A stretch of DNA of 64,000 bases from Dehalococcoidia bacterium (GTDB lineage: Bacteria > Chloroflexota > Dehalococcoidia > Lucifugimonadales > Lucifugimonadaceae): NCBI GenBank assembly GCA_012959765.1, contig DUCO01000030.1, forward strand, positions 180,504 through 244,503, written 5' to 3'. Made by a program: the position numbers and the translations under genes. The notes beneath the pieces are model-generated. The model worked only from the letters and a program-made list of their open reading frames with translations. It searched no databases and was not told where the DNA came from. The first letter of the stretch is position 1. Each line of letters begins with the position of its first letter. This document shows positions 47,010 to 57,452 of this stretch, one piece after another.

Positions 47010-47117
47010 AAGCGATCACTTGCGATCTCACTGGTCGCTCCCGCGACACCCCACCAGATCCCTCGGCGGTCTTCGGGAAATCGAAGAGCTGCAACGAGCA
47101 CACCCCATCACACACCA

Positions 47118-47552
47118 CTACTCCCGCACACGCCCCCGAAAACTCTCCCGCTTCACCGGCCCAAACTTCCGACTATCAGTCGACCCACCACGGTTATCGC
47201 CCAGCACCACATACTCGTCATCCCGAGGCCACCACTCGGACTCATCACTCACCGGGTCGGGACAGTAAGCATGCGGCTCTCCCACTAAATCGCCGTCCAC
47301 AAAAAGTTCACCTGCTCGCAACGCAACCTCCTCACCGGGCAAGCCAACAACCCGCTTCATGATCCAGTGCCCCTCCGAACGAGGGTCTTCAAGTCGAACC
47401 ACATCGAACCGCCCCGGTGCACGTCTACGGAACCCTGCCCGGAACATAACCACCCAAACGCCCTCGCTAATCGAAGGCTCCATGCTGCGGCCGCGAACCT
47501 TAACGAATTGAACCGACAACAACTCAATTAGTACGTTAATTATGAAATTCAA
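47118..47552 (-). CDS. sodX: Ni-superoxide dismutase maturation protease, signal-peptidase-like
   Basis: The 144-residue protein is of the S26/S24 peptidase family: a single N-terminal hydrophobic segment (residues 1-18), catalytic Ser in RGRSMEPSI, Lys in IMKRVVGLPGE and the closing motif VLGDNRGGSTDSRKFGPV. It is much shorter than housekeeping LepB. It is divergent from sodN, whose product needs removal of an N-terminal propeptide to free the nickel-binding His; that pairing is the known sodN-sodX arrangement. Confidence 0.85.
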   Translation of the reverse strand: MNFIINVLIELLSVQFVKVRGRSMEPSISEGVWVVMFRAGFRRRAPGRFDVVRLEDPRSEGHWIMKRVVGLPGEEVALRAGELFVDGDLVGEPHAYCPDPVSDESEWWPRDDEYVVLGDNRGGSTDSRKFGPVKRESFRGRVRE

Positions 47553-47685
47553 CTGAGAATCTCGTTTCTACGTGTTAGATTTGTCGGGCTAATCGACAGC
47601 GGAAGGTTTGGCACGACAAGTGACAGCCTGCATTTTCCGCCAGAGCTGCGCACTTAACTGTGCATTTTTCAAAAAAGGAAAACTC

Positions 47686-48114
47686 ATGTTCCAAACAATT
47701 TCACGAATTGCCGACCGGGTGCTCCCTGTCGGAATCGCAGATGCCCATTGTGACATCCCTTGCGGTATTTACGACCCCCGTGACGCCATTCAGGCAGCAC
47801 AAACCGTTATCCGAATGACCGAGCTAATTCTGGAAATGGGCGCACCATCTAGCGTCGACGACCACAACTCGTTCAACCGATACGTGGCTGTCAAAGAAGA
47901 GCACGCCACCAAGGCAAAGAACGACATCGTCATCATCTGGACCGACTACTTCAAGCCCGAGCACCTCGCCGCTCACCCCGAACTTCACACCAAGGTTTGG
48001 GAAGCATGCAAGCTCGGATCACAGGTAAAGCAGCACGTCGACATGGACGCAGCGGTTGCATTCAAGGCAGCCCTCGAACAGATCGGCGAGGCATTCGCAG
48101 AAACCAAGAAGTAA
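47686..48114 (+). CDS. sodN: Nickel superoxide dismutase
   Basis: The 142-residue precursor has the nickel hook HCDIPCGIYDP beginning at residue 21. Processing before that His leaves a mature protein of 122 residues, close to known NiSOD size, and gives the His N terminus, Cys2 and Cys6 that bind nickel. The rest is the four-helix bundle. AAGGAAAA before ATG 47686 fixes the start; an in-frame ATG 78 bp up gives a Cys-rich extension unlike the family. It removes superoxide without iron. Ends in a strong terminator. Confidence 0.96.
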   Translation: MFQTISRIADRVLPVGIADAHCDIPCGIYDPRDAIQAAQTVIRMTELILEMGAPSSVDDHNSFNRYVAVKEEHATKAKNDIVIIWTDYFKPEHLAAHPELHTKVWEACKLGSQVKQHVDMDAAVAFKAALEQIGEAFAETKK

Positions 48115-48135
48115 TCACAACCACTTCTGTATACG

Positions 48136-48169
48136 AAAGGGACCGAGCCAATGGCTCGGTCCCTTTTTT
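48136..48169 (+). terminator. Intrinsic terminator after sodN
   Basis: AAAGGGACCGAGCC and GGCTCGGTCCCTTT form a 14-bp stem with a 3-base loop and run into T's. It lies 21 bp after the sodN stop. Confidence 0.95.
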
Positions 48170-48178
48170 GTTGTGGCC

Positions 48179-48303
48179 TACCCCCTCTCCTTGGGGGAGC
48201 CGCGTCGCAGACTAGACCCAAGTGCGAATGCACGACCGGTCCTAAATCAAGCTCAGGATGACGTTCAACCGAATGCTGTCATCCTGATGAAAATCAGGAT
48301 CTA
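48179..48303. repeat. Cluster of dispersed repeats between sodN and icd
   Basis: Three repeats stand in one gap: TACCCCCTCTCC (48179; also 46970), AGCCGCGTCGCAGAC (48198-48212; also 20687-20701) and the hairpin element (48278-48303; identical to 3666-3691), with an inverted half copy AGCTCAGGATGAC at 48251-48263. No gene in the gap. Confidence 0.7.
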
Positions 48304-48351
48304 TCCCAACCAGTCAACAGCGTCACGCCTCAGTCACCAACGCCCAAACGC

Positions 48352-50574
48352 CTAAACACTCGCAATAATCGCGTTCAGCGTCTCGCTCGGGCACATCGCA
48401 GCCGTCAGCAAATCAACATTCGCCTTGTAGTAACCGCCCAGATCCTGAGCAGCACCCTGCGAATCGTTCAACTCCCCAACAATCCTGTCTTCGTTCTCAC
48501 CAAGAGTCGCAGCAACCGCAGCAAATCGCTTCGCCAGATCGGCATCCACAGACTGCTCAGCAAGAGCCTGAGCCCAGTAGTACGTCAGGTAGAACGTGCT
48601 ACCCCGGTTGTCCAGTTCGTTGACCTTGCGAGACGGCACACGACCGTTCTCCAGATACCGACCCGTAGCCGCATCCAGAGTATCGCCCAGCAGCCCGGCA
48701 CCCTTATTGTCGAACTGCTCGCTCAGGTGCTGCAGCGAAGCCGCAAGCGCCATGTACTCACCAAGCGAGTCCCATCGCAGGTGACCTTCTTCTTCGAACT
48801 GCTGAACGTGTTTGGGAGCCGATCCTCCGGCACCCGTCTCAAACAAACCACCACCATTCAGCAGCGGAACAACCGAAAGCATTCGCGCACTGGTGCCAAT
48901 CTCAAGGATTGGGAACAGGTCGGTAAGGTAATCACGAAGCACGTTGCCCGTAACCGAAATCGTATCTTCGCCCTTACGAATTCGATCGAGTGAAAGCTGA
49001 GTAGCAGCCCCAGGTGTCATGATCTGGATATCCAGACCGTTGGTGTCTTCATCGGCAAGATACGTCTCGACCTTGCGAATAACTTCAGCGTCGTGCGCCC
49101 GGGCACTGTTCAGCCAGAAAATCGCCGGCGAACCGGTTGCACGTGCACGTCGAACCGCAAGTCCCACCCAGTCCCTGATCGGAACATCCTTAGTCTGACA
49201 AGCCCGCCAGATATCACCCTGCTCCACATCGTGCTCAAGCAACGTCTCCCCATCTCCGCCAACAACCCTAATTAAACCGTCGCTCGCGACCTCGAAGGTC
49301 TTGTCGTGCGATCCGTACTCTTCGGCCTTCTGCGCCATAAGACCCACATTCGGAACACTACCCATGATCGCCGGATCAAGCTTGCCGTGTGCCTGGCAGT
49401 CCCTCACCGTCACATCGAAAATCCCAGCGTAAGTCGAATCCGGAATAACAGCCTTCACGTCCTGAAGCTCGTTGTCTGCGTTCCACATGCGACCCGAATC
49501 CCGAATCATCGGCGGCATCGAAGCGTCGATGATGACATCGCTCGGCACGTGCAGGTTCGTAATGCCCTTATCTGAATCAACCATCGCAATTCCAGGACCG
49601 TTTGCGAAGTCTTTTTCAAGGTCAGCAACAATCGCTCCCTCGGGATCGCGTAGCAGTCCTGCAAGCTTTGTCAGAACGTCGCCAAGACCGTTGTTCGGGT
49701 CGGCACCAAGCTCATTGATCTCGGGTTCGTGGTTTGCAAATAAATTCGAAAAGTAAGTGCGAACGCCGTGACCAAAGATAATCGGGTCGGAAACCTTCAT
49801 CATCGTGGCTTTCAGGTGCAACGAATAAAGCACGTCCTTAGCCTTGGCATCCTTCACCTGCTCGGTAAAAAAGCTGGTCAGTGAGTTGCGGCTCATAAAC
49901 GTCGCATCAAGAACTTCACCAGCCAGCAACGGAAGCGATTCGATAAGTACCTTCACGGTCCCGTTCTTCGCAACGTGCTCGATCTTCGCAGTAGTGGCGG
50001 CTTCGATCGTCACCGACTTCTCGTTGTGGAAGAAGTCGCCTTCACTCATCGTTGCTACGTGCGTCTTCGAATCGGACGGCCATTCTCCTGTCCGGGGAGG
50101 GTTTGCCTGTGCGTAGTCTTTTACCGCCTTTGGAGCTCGGCGGTCAGAGTTGCCCTGTCGCAACACCGGGTTCACCGCACTACCCATCGCCTTGCCGTAC
50201 CGTGCTACTACATCTTTTTCGGCATCGTTACTCGGATCGTCTTCGTATTCAGGAAGTGGAAAACCGAGGGATTGAAGCTCGGCGATGCACGCCTTCATCT
50301 GCGGTATCGAGGCGCTGATGTTCGGCAGTTTGATGATGTTCGCTTCTGGCAGTTCCACCAACCGACCCAGCTCGGCCAGGTCGTCGTTTACCGCTCTGTC
50401 CCCCAACAACTCAGGAAACTGTGCGAGAACCCGAGCGGCAAGTGAAATATCACGGGTTTCCATCTCCACTCCAGCCGTGCCAACGAACGCTGTAATGGCT
50501 TTGAGAAACGCATGCGTCGCAAGCGCCGGAGCCTCGTCGGTCCATGTGTAGATGATTGAAGGAGATTGGGTCAT
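48352..50574 (-). CDS. icd: Isocitrate dehydrogenase (NADP+), monomeric type
   Basis: The 740-residue protein is the monomeric IDH-II: N-terminal [18 protein letters not shown], substrate region [40 protein letters not shown] and [22 protein letters not shown], and a C-terminal [22 protein letters not shown] segment. It makes 2-oxoglutarate, CO2 and NADPH in the TCA cycle. Its length alone sets it apart from the 400-residue dimeric type. It stands alone, convergent with sodN. Confidence 0.96.
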   Translation of the reverse strand: MTQSPSIIYTWTDEAPALATHAFLKAITAFVGTAGVEMETRDISLAARVLAQFPELLGDRAVNDDLAELGRLVELPEANIIKLPNISASIPQMKACIAELQSLGFPLPEYEDDPSNDAEKDVVARYGKAMGSAVNPVLRQGNSDRRAPKAVKDYAQANPPRTGEWPSDSKTHVATMSEGDFFHNEKSVTIEAATTAKIEHVAKNGTVKVLIESLPLLAGEVLDATFMSRNSLTSFFTEQVKDAKAKDVLYSLHLKATMMKVSDPIIFGHGVRTYFSNLFANHEPEINELGADPNNGLGDVLTKLAGLLRDPEGAIVADLEKDFANGPGIAMVDSDKGITNLHVPSDVIIDASMPPMIRDSGRMWNADNELQDVKAVIPDSTYAGIFDVTVRDCQAHGKLDPAIMGSVPNVGLMAQKAEEYGSHDKTFEVASDGLIRVVGGDGETLLEHDVEQGDIWRACQTKDVPIRDWVGLAVRRARATGSPAIFWLNSARAHDAEVIRKVETYLADEDTNGLDIQIMTPGAATQLSLDRIRKGEDTISVTGNVLRDYLTDLFPILEIGTSARMLSVVPLLNGGGLFETGAGGSAPKHVQQFEEEGHLRWDSLGEYMALAASLQHLSEQFDNKGAGLLGDTLDAATGRYLENGRVPSRKVNELDNRGSTFYLTYYWAQALAEQSVDADLAKRFAAVAATLGENEDRIVGELNDSQGAAQDLGGYYKANVDLLTAAMCPSETLNAIIASV

Positions 50575-50740
50575 GATGCTCGTAATCGAAACTGTCGCGA
50601 AGCGACCATTAAACAGCGGTCAAACAGCGATCAAGTATATGAAAGTTTTAGCGATTGAGCGGACGAGAATACGCGGGCTCAGAATGAGTTTAGAAATCAC
50701 CAGCATTACGACACGTTCATGAGTCGCAATTCAACTCGAC

Positions 50741-51121
50741 TTACAACTCATAAAAATGACTACTACTTAAAAACCCAACATCCGTGCTGATGTACTCCTC
50801 GCGAATCGGCGACCAGATGTCCAGCGCAACACACCCGTTTTCGGTCGCCACAACCCGATGCTCCACATCACCCGAAATCACATAATGATCGCCTTCAACA
50901 AGCAACTGCTCCGAGTCACCAACATAAAACCAGGCCGCGCCTTCAAGGATCCGACCGCACTGCTCGTGCGGGTGCGAGTGCTTAGGAACCTCCGTATCGG
51001 GGTTGATATCGATGATCCCCATCATGATCTTCTCGCCCCAGATCAACCGAGCAAAAACACCCGGCAGAAGTTCACGCTTCTCAACGTCGTTCTCACTATA
51101 AAAATACTTCTCAGGAAGCAT
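50741..51121 (-). CDS. Cupin-domain protein
   Basis: The 126-residue single-cupin protein has motif 1 VPKHSHPHEQCGRILEG with two His and a Glu/Gln at the metal site, and motif 2 with VEHRVVATENG. ATG 51121 lies 20 bp after the stop of the ThDP enzyme on the same strand, so they are likely co-transcribed. It may bind or isomerise the small acid that the enzyme handles; specific role unknown. Confidence 0.8.
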   Translation of the reverse strand: MLPEKYFYSENDVEKRELLPGVFARLIWGEKIMMGIIDINPDTEVPKHSHPHEQCGRILEGAAWFYVGDSEQLLVEGDHYVISGDVEHRVVATENGCVALDIWSPIREEYISTDVGFLSSSHFYEL

Positions 51122-51141
51122 CCCGCAAACCCTCCAAGAAC

Positions 51142-52821
51142 CTACCCGTGCGAACCGGTTTTTCGACTGATAGCAGCCTCGGCAACCGGGCTAATGATTT
51201 TCTCGATATCGATGTTCAGCAGCGCCGGACCATCATGGTCGAACGCCCGCTTCATAGCACATTCGAGGTCTTCAGCCTTCGTCACATGCTCCCCGTACGC
51301 ACCCATACCCTGCGCCATAACATCGTAGCGAGTCGGCAGCAAATCGGTCCAAACCGGACGACCATAAATGCCCTTCTGTATCTGCCAGTCAATGCCCCAA
51401 ATAGCATTATTCCCAACGAACATCTTCACCGGCAAACTGTGGCGAACCATGGTGTCGATCTCCATGCCATTGAACCCAAGCGACCCATCACCGTTCGCCA
51501 GAACGACCTTCTTACCGGGCAGTGCAACCTGCGCTCCAAGCGCATATGGCAACCCAACGCCGATCATGCCAAAACTCGAAACGTTATGGAACCTGTACGG
51601 CTGATCACGCTTGATCGAAGCCCGCAAAAAGTGGCAGTAGTCGCCGCCATCGAACGTAACGTGCGTGTCGTCGTCGATAAATTTTTTCAGCGTGTTCGAA
51701 ACGTGCATCGGGTGCATCGGATTCTCGACCTTGCCGAGCGCGTCCAATCCAGAATGCCATTCATCAAACGCCGTTCGCAGCTTGCCCACCCACTCGGTTC
51801 GTTCTGGCCAGTTCCGCTTCTCCGCGGCATCGGCCATCTGCGTAATCACCGGCCCAAGATCACCAACGATACCCACGGCCGCGGTACGAGCACGGTTTAT
51901 CTGCGCCGGTGACGGATCGACAACAACAAATTTCGTGTCATCAGCAAACGGCGGATTCCCACCGAAGCCGTTTGTGTAGTCGAGTTTCTTGCCGAGCATC
52001 AGCACCACATCAGCTTCGCCAACGTTGCGAACTGTCAGGTTCAACGGCTGATAGCCCAGACCCATCGAGTACTCGTGCGAATCGGGAATCAACGCCCTCG
52101 CCGAATCTTCCGAGAAAAACGGAATACGCATCGTTTCGACGAGTCGCTGAACCTCAGAAGGAATTGCGGTAGCCCCGGCCGAAGATCCTGCGAAGATCAC
52201 AGGCCGCTGCGCCGAGCTCAAAATATCTATCGCACGCTCAATCTGCTCTGGATCACCAGGCACGCTCAGCGGCGTGCCGTACTCGTTCGGTGCGTAGCGA
52301 GCGGCTTCAGCGTCATCAATTTCGGCCATCTGGTAATCGTGCGGGATCGTCAGGTGAACCGGTCCCTGTCGACCGCTCAACGCCGTGCGGAACGCCAGCG
52401 CAACGTACTCGGGAATCCGAGCCGGGCTCGGCACGTTCCAAGCGCCCTTGGTAATCGGCGCAGCTGCTCCAACCTGATCGAACTCTTGCATCGCACCACG
52501 ACCCATGTTTGGCGTCTCGGCGGATCCTGCGATATTGATCAGCGGTGCTTCTGAATGCATAGCGTTCGCCAGCGCCGGCAGTGCATTGGCGTGACCGGGC
52601 GTTGTCGAAAGCATGACGCCGGCCTTCCTCAGAATTCTTGAGTAAGAATCGGCTGCGTGCGCTGCTCCAGACTCGTGCCGGAAGTCGACCATCCGCAGCG
52701 GCGAGTCGAACATCGTGTCGATCATGTGGAGCATGTGGTCTCCGGCGATCCCGAAGACGGTGTCGACGCCCTCAGCACGCAGAGCACGAACGAGCAGATC
52801 ACTACCGGTAGTTTTAGCCAT
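51142..52821 (-). CDS. Thiamine diphosphate-dependent enzyme, acetolactate synthase-like
   Basis: The 559-residue protein has the three-domain plan of ThDP decarboxylases: PYR domain with catalytic Glu in VDFRHESGAAHAADSYSR, a middle domain (about 190-330), and the PP domain with GDG...N motif in LANGDGSLGFNGMEID and VGNNAIWGID. It lacks a partner regulatory subunit and its sequence is nearer to the oxalyl-CoA decarboxylase/benzoylformate group than to core IlvB, as far as I can judge by eye. It would act on a 2-oxo acid or acyl-CoA. Followed by a cupin gene. Confidence 0.82.
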   Translation of the reverse strand: MAKTTGSDLLVRALRAEGVDTVFGIAGDHMLHMIDTMFDSPLRMVDFRHESGAAHAADSYSRILRKAGVMLSTTPGHANALPALANAMHSEAPLINIAGSAETPNMGRGAMQEFDQVGAAAPITKGAWNVPSPARIPEYVALAFRTALSGRQGPVHLTIPHDYQMAEIDDAEAARYAPNEYGTPLSVPGDPEQIERAIDILSSAQRPVIFAGSSAGATAIPSEVQRLVETMRIPFFSEDSARALIPDSHEYSMGLGYQPLNLTVRNVGEADVVLMLGKKLDYTNGFGGNPPFADDTKFVVVDPSPAQINRARTAAVGIVGDLGPVITQMADAAEKRNWPERTEWVGKLRTAFDEWHSGLDALGKVENPMHPMHVSNTLKKFIDDDTHVTFDGGDYCHFLRASIKRDQPYRFHNVSSFGMIGVGLPYALGAQVALPGKKVVLANGDGSLGFNGMEIDTMVRHSLPVKMFVGNNAIWGIDWQIQKGIYGRPVWTDLLPTRYDVMAQGMGAYGEHVTKAEDLECAMKRAFDHDGPALLNIDIEKIISPVAEAAISRKTGSHG

Positions 52822-53023
52822 ATGTTTCGAGTTTTCCAGTTACTTTAAAGCGGGTCAGAGCGGGAGTATGTATTTCGATTTCAGCACGAAATATTCAGAC
52901 ACAAATCACGAATCGCAAACAGTAGAAAAGAGTAGCACCGGAGCAGACTTCCTGTCCCGAGCGGAGTCATCTAAGCCGAGGTATCTGGGGCGTTGACGCG
53001 CAGGACGTTCGCAGCACAAGCAC

Positions 53024-54460
53024 CTACTCCGCCGACGGCACCAACATATCCATCAGATCATCCACCGCCATAGCTCCAACCGCAGCCTGATCACCAAACA
53101 ACTCCGTCAACCTTTCAACCCGCTCGTCGTCCAGTTGAGTCGCCACATTCGCCCGGAACTTCTCCACCAGCAACGGCTTCGCGTCTTCCCGCCTGCGCCG
53201 ATGCCCAATCGGATACTCAACCGTAACGTTCTCGGTCGAACTACCATCCTTAAACCGAACTTGCACGGCGTTTGCAATCGAACGCTTGTCAGCATCCAAA
53301 TACTCGTCACTAAATCGCTGATCATGCTTCATGACCATCTTGCTTCGAAGCTCGTCAACCCGCGGATCACCGGCAACATCATCCTCGTAATCATCAGCCG
53401 TCAGCGAACCCTTCAACAGCCCGATCGCAGTCATGTACTGAATGCAATGATCCCGATCGGCCGGGTTGTTCAGCGGGCCCGTCTTGTCGATGATCCTGAG
53501 CGCCGACTCCTGAGAAGTGATCACAATCTCGTCGATCTCGTCGAGCCGTGAAGCCGTCTGGGAATGAAGCTCAAACGCCGCCTCAACCGCCGTCTGCGCA
53601 TGGAACTCAGCAGGGAACGAAACCTTGAACAGAATGTTCTCCATCACATACGCATCTAGCTCACGTTCAAGAGTGATCTCCTCGCCCTTGAACCACACAT
53701 CTTGAAATCCCCAGTCCGGCGCGCTAAGAGCCGACGGATATCCCATCTCACCCTTAATCGCGTTCTGGGCAAACCGAACAGCACGAGCCAACGCATCCCC
53801 TGCAGCCCACGACTTTCTGGAACCCGTGTTCGGCGCATGCCGATACGTCCGCAAAGTCGCATCAAGCCATGCGTTAGAAACCGCGTTTTCAACCTGCCTA
53901 ACGTCGCCACCAAGCATCGCCGTCGCAACCGCAGTCGAAGCAATTTTCACCAGAATCACATGATCGATACCAACCCGATTAAACGAATTCTGAAGTGCCA
54001 GAACACCCTGAATTTCATAAGCCCTAATCGCGTATTTCAACACTTCATTCACGCTAATCTGACGTGAAGAATCCAATCTCGATTTACGGCTCAGGTGATC
54101 GGCTATAGCCAGTATCGCCCCAAAATTATCGGAAGGATGCCCCCACTCAGCGGCAAGCAAGGTGTCGTTAAAGTCGAGCCACCTGATAGCCGCCCCAGTA
54201 TCGAAAGCAGCCTTCACTGGATCGAGCATATAGCGAGTGCCAGGAACCCTTGCCCCGCTCGGCACAATAGTGCCTTCAACCTCAGGACCCAGCAGCTTCG
54301 TACAAGCCGGATAATCCATCGCCAGCAGTGCACATCCGATCGAATCCATCAGGCACAGGCGCGCAGTTTCGAGAGCAAGTTCCGAACTTGGATCATAGTT
54401 GACCGCATAATCGGCGATCTCGGTAATAACGGAATCAAAGACGTCAGATTCTGGTGGCAC
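53024..54460 (-). CDS. prpD: 2-methylcitrate dehydratase, MmgE/PrpD family
   Basis: The 478-residue protein follows PrpD from DSIGCALLAMDYPACTKLLGP through DPVKAAFDTGAAIRWLDFNDTLLAAEWGHPSDN and RFAQNAIKGEMGYPSALSAPDWGFQDV to SFPAEFHAQTAVEAA. It dehydrates 2-methylcitrate in the propionate-oxidising cycle. It starts two bases after prpC on the same strand, third gene of prpBCD, which supports this over the broad MmgE/PrpD family. Confidence 0.94.
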   Translation of the reverse strand: MPPESDVFDSVITEIADYAVNYDPSSELALETARLCLMDSIGCALLAMDYPACTKLLGPEVEGTIVPSGARVPGTRYMLDPVKAAFDTGAAIRWLDFNDTLLAAEWGHPSDNFGAILAIADHLSRKSRLDSSRQISVNEVLKYAIRAYEIQGVLALQNSFNRVGIDHVILVKIASTAVATAMLGGDVRQVENAVSNAWLDATLRTYRHAPNTGSRKSWAAGDALARAVRFAQNAIKGEMGYPSALSAPDWGFQDVWFKGEEITLERELDAYVMENILFKVSFPAEFHAQTAVEAAFELHSQTASRLDEIDEIVITSQESALRIIDKTGPLNNPADRDHCIQYMTAIGLLKGSLTADDYEDDVAGDPRVDELRSKMVMKHDQRFSDEYLDADKRSIANAVQVRFKDGSSTENVTVEYPIGHRRRREDAKPLLVEKFRANVATQLDDERVERLTELFGDQAAVGAMAVDDLMDMLVPSAE

Positions 54461-54462
54461 CT

Positions 54463-55578
54463 CTAGCCACGCTCCCCAACTGGAACATATGCCCGCGGCT
54501 CCGGTCCCGTGTAATCAGAAAGCGGTCGAATCAGCTTATTGTCATCCCGCTGCTCAATCACGTGAGCGATCCATCCAGACGTTCGGGCGATCACAAAAAC
54601 CGGCGTGAACATCGCAGTAGGAATCCCGCACATGTGATACGCAGTCGCAGCGTAAAAATCGAGATTCGGGAACATGCCCTTCTCTCGCATCATCACGGTT
54701 TCAATGCGCTCAGAAATATCGTAGTACGCCGTGTTTTCGGCAGCGTCAGAAAGCCTTTTAGCGAGGTCTTTTACGATTGGCGATCGAGGGTCGCCGTTCT
54801 TGTAAACCCGGTGCCCGAATCCCATGATCAACCGTCGTGCCTCAAGCATGTGAAGCAACGATTTTTCTGCGTCCTGCGGCGAATCAAACGACGATACCAG
54901 CTCCATTGCCGCCTCGTTCGCTCCACCGTGAAGTGGACCCCGCAGCGCGCCAATCGCTCCCGCAATCGCCGAGTAGGTGTCAGACAGCGTGGAAGTGATC
55001 ACCCGGGCAGTAAATGTCGAAGCGTTGAACTCGTGCTCGGCGTACAAAATCAGCGTCGTATCAAGCGCATCTCGCTTCAGCGGATCGGCCGGTTTACCCG
55101 ACATCAGGCTCAGGAAATGCCCCGCCACGGTGTCTTCGTCGGACTCGGTATCGATCCGTTCGTTACGAGAGTGGAATCGGTACCAGTAAGCCAGCATCGA
55201 CCCGAAGCTGGCGGTCAACCGATCGCCCACAGCCACTGCTATGCGACCACCCTCGCCTTCGGGTTCCAGCGTGCCCAACAACGACGTTCCAGTTCGTAGA
55301 ACGTCCATCGGGTGCGTTGAAGCAGGCAACGCTTCCAGCAGCGTTTTCAAGGCGTCCGGCAATCCCCGCATACCGGCAAGTTTCTTCTTGTAGGCATCAA
55401 GTTGTTTCTGCCCCGGTAGCTTGCCATAGATGAGCAAGTAGGCGACTTCTTCGAAAGTCGAACTTGCCGCCAGATCGGTGATCGAATACCCGCGATATGT
55501 CAGACCAACTCCGGTCTGCCCAACCGTTGAAATTGCTGATGATCCGGCCGTTACTCCGTTGAGACCTGAAGTAGTCAT
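54463..55578 (-). CDS. prpC: 2-methylcitrate synthase / citrate synthase
   Basis: The 371-residue enzyme has the citrate synthase features: [22 protein letters not shown], active-site His in [12 protein letters not shown], the second His in [16 protein letters not shown] and the Asp near FPNLDFY. The short single-chain type II/methylcitrate form and its place between prpB and prpD point to propionyl-CoA plus oxaloacetate as substrates; ordinary citrate synthase activity is also likely. Confidence 0.93.
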   Translation of the reverse strand: MTTSGLNGVTAGSSAISTVGQTGVGLTYRGYSITDLAASSTFEEVAYLLIYGKLPGQKQLDAYKKKLAGMRGLPDALKTLLEALPASTHPMDVLRTGTSLLGTLEPEGEGGRIAVAVGDRLTASFGSMLAYWYRFHSRNERIDTESDEDTVAGHFLSLMSGKPADPLKRDALDTTLILYAEHEFNASTFTARVITSTLSDTYSAIAGAIGALRGPLHGGANEAAMELVSSFDSPQDAEKSLLHMLEARRLIMGFGHRVYKNGDPRSPIVKDLAKRLSDAAENTAYYDISERIETVMMREKGMFPNLDFYAATAYHMCGIPTAMFTPVFVIARTSGWIAHVIEQRDDNKLIRPLSDYTGPEPRAYVPVGERG

Positions 55579-55602
55579 GTCGATGAAATCCTATCTGTGG
55601 GG

Positions 55603-56499
55603 TTATCTACTGGTAGCGTCGTCCGATTCGGCATCGAACAGCTCATCCAACTTGCTTTCGTACGTGTGATATTCCAGATATTCGTACAGTTCATCGCGGG
55701 TTTGGAGTACCGAGATGATGTCCCGCTGAGTGCCTGCTGCCCTGACTATTTTGAGCACACTTTCGGCTGCTTTATTCGCCGCCCTGAAGATCGTAAGTGG
55801 ATACAACGCAATATCGACACCCACACTAGCCAGCTCGTCAATCGTAAACGCAGGCGTCTTCCCAAATTCGGTCAGATTCGCAAGAATCGGTACGTTTACC
55901 GCATCTCTGAATTTGCGGTAATCGCCGAGTTCGGTAACCGCTTCAGCGAAGATCATATCGGCACCGGCTTCGACATACGCAACCGACCGCTCAATCGCAG
56001 CGTCCACACCTTCGTTGGCAATCGCATCGGTGCGCGCCATCAACACGAAATCGTCGTGGGCTTTAGCGTCGGCAGCGGCCTTAAGGCGATCACACATTTC
56101 TGCGCTGGAAACAATCTGCTTGCCGGGTCGATGGCCGCATCGTTTCGCCTGCACTTGATCTTCGATGTGAACACCCGCGGCACCTGCTTTAGCCATCTCC
56201 TTCATCGTTCGGGCGATCATGAACGCACCACCCCAGCCAGTATCGACATCGACCAGCAGCGGCAGATCGACAACAGAGGTAATTCGACGCACATCTTCAA
56301 GCACGTTATCGAGCGTCGTCATACCAAGGTCCGGAAGCCCGTACGAAGCCGTCGCAACGCCCGAGCCCGAGAGATAAAGTGCGTTGAACCCGGCCGACTT
56401 CGCCATCACTGCATGGTAGGCGTTGGTAACGCCCACGAGCTGCAGCGGGTTTTCGGCCTGCATGACCGCGGCTAACGATGTTTCTGAAGACATTTCCAT
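55603..56499 (-). CDS. prpB: 2-methylisocitrate lyase
   Basis: The 298-residue TIM-barrel enzyme has the PrpB signature KRCGHRPGK, with the catalytic Cys, after GAAGVHIEDQVQA, and the metal-site Asp pair in LVDVDTGWGG. It splits 2-methylisocitrate to pyruvate and succinate. Two close ATGs (56499 and 56493) are possible starts; a TATAAT box at 56514-56509 leaves only two or three bases of leader. First gene of prpBCD. Confidence 0.94.
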   Translation of the reverse strand: MEMSSETSLAAVMQAENPLQLVGVTNAYHAVMAKSAGFNALYLSGSGVATASYGLPDLGMTTLDNVLEDVRRITSVVDLPLLVDVDTGWGGAFMIARTMKEMAKAGAAGVHIEDQVQAKRCGHRPGKQIVSSAEMCDRLKAAADAKAHDDFVLMARTDAIANEGVDAAIERSVAYVEAGADMIFAEAVTELGDYRKFRDAVNVPILANLTEFGKTPAFTIDELASVGVDIALYPLTIFRAANKAAESVLKIVRAAGTQRDIISVLQTRDELYEYLEYHTYESKLDELFDAESDDATSR

Positions 56500-56508
56500 A
56501 GTCTGCGG

Positions 56509-56514
56509 ATTATA
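56509..56514 (-). promoter_or_regulatory. -10 box, possibly leaderless prpBCD transcript
   Basis: TATAAT on the minus strand ends nine bases before ATG 56499. If it is the promoter, the mRNA would begin almost at the start codon. There is no ribosome binding site for that ATG and no good -35 box. Confidence 0.35.
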
Positions 56515-56609
56515 GGTGCGCCAGACCACGTTACGGGGCAGCAAACGGGCAACAAACGACTCTCAGGTGACCAAACAAAGCCCAAACGAACGCCAACCGA
56601 ACGAACGAA

Positions 56610-57452
56610 CTAGCCAAAGAACGCGTCGTAAAACACGAGTGGCGAGACCGCCAAAAGCACGATTCCGACTACGAGTCGCAGCCTGGTGGGATCGACATTA
56701 CCTCCCATACGCGAGCCAAGGAACATGCCGATCATCGCCGGAATTCCTATAGCAGCTACCAGCATCCAATCGAATCGCCCTCTAAACAGATGTCCTGCAA
56801 ATCCGGATGACCCAACGAGAATGGTCAGCATCAGATTCGTCCCGGCTGCCAGCGATGGCTTCATCTTCAAAACGTGAATCAATGCAGGCATTCGCAACAC
56901 ACCCAGTGCGAGTCCCACCGCACCACCGATGACTCCAATACCGAAGCCAACAAAGCTTTCACGACCAACCGTTTTCCGATTGAGATCACCCCGACCGGTA
57001 GTTGGGTCGCCATCGTCACCAACTGGTACATTGCCGCGAAGTTCGACCATCGCCCTAACGATCATCATCAACGAGGACCAAACCAATAACAGCCCGACGA
57101 TAGCAAGCAGAATTACTCGTGAGACAAGATCGGCATATAGCCCACCAAAGAACGATCCGGCGACGGCCGGGACACCGGTTACGAGCACTACTCGCCATAC
57201 GACTCGATTTTGAAGAATCGCAGGCCACGACCCGGCCAAAGAGCCAAGCACACTCACAAAAAGATTGGTGCTGGCAGCGATTAATGGGTCGATTCCAACG
57301 AACGTCATGATCGGCAATCGCACAACACCCAGCGCTATCCCGACAATCCCACCGATGATCCCAACGATCAGCGACATAATCGCTAATCCGGTTAATTGAA
57401 CCCCTGAAAGTTCGCTTCCCACGAGCGCCAGTGTCGATACGGCTTCGGGCAT
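56610..57452 (-). CDS. TauE/SafE-family membrane transporter
   Basis: The 280-residue protein has about eight membrane helices in two related halves, each with a repeat-like GIIGGIVGIALGVVRLPIM or GVIGGAVGLALGVLRMPAL segment followed by a STNL/GTNL motif. That is the TauE/SafE pattern; members export sulfite, sulfoacetate or organic acids. It is 110 bp before prpB on the same strand in the sense of gene order (its 3' end faces prpB). Substrate unknown; an organic-acid role would suit the prp genes. Confidence 0.88.
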   Translation of the reverse strand: MPEAVSTLALVGSELSGVQLTGLAIMSLIVGIIGGIVGIALGVVRLPIMTFVGIDPLIAASTNLFVSVLGSLAGSWPAILQNRVVWRVVLVTGVPAVAGSFFGGLYADLVSRVILLAIVGLLLVWSSLMMIVRAMVELRGNVPVGDDGDPTTGRGDLNRKTVGRESFVGFGIGVIGGAVGLALGVLRMPALIHVLKMKPSLAAGTNLMLTILVGSSGFAGHLFRGRFDWMLVAAIGIPAMIGMFLGSRMGGNVDPTRLRLVVGIVLLAVSPLVFYDAFFG

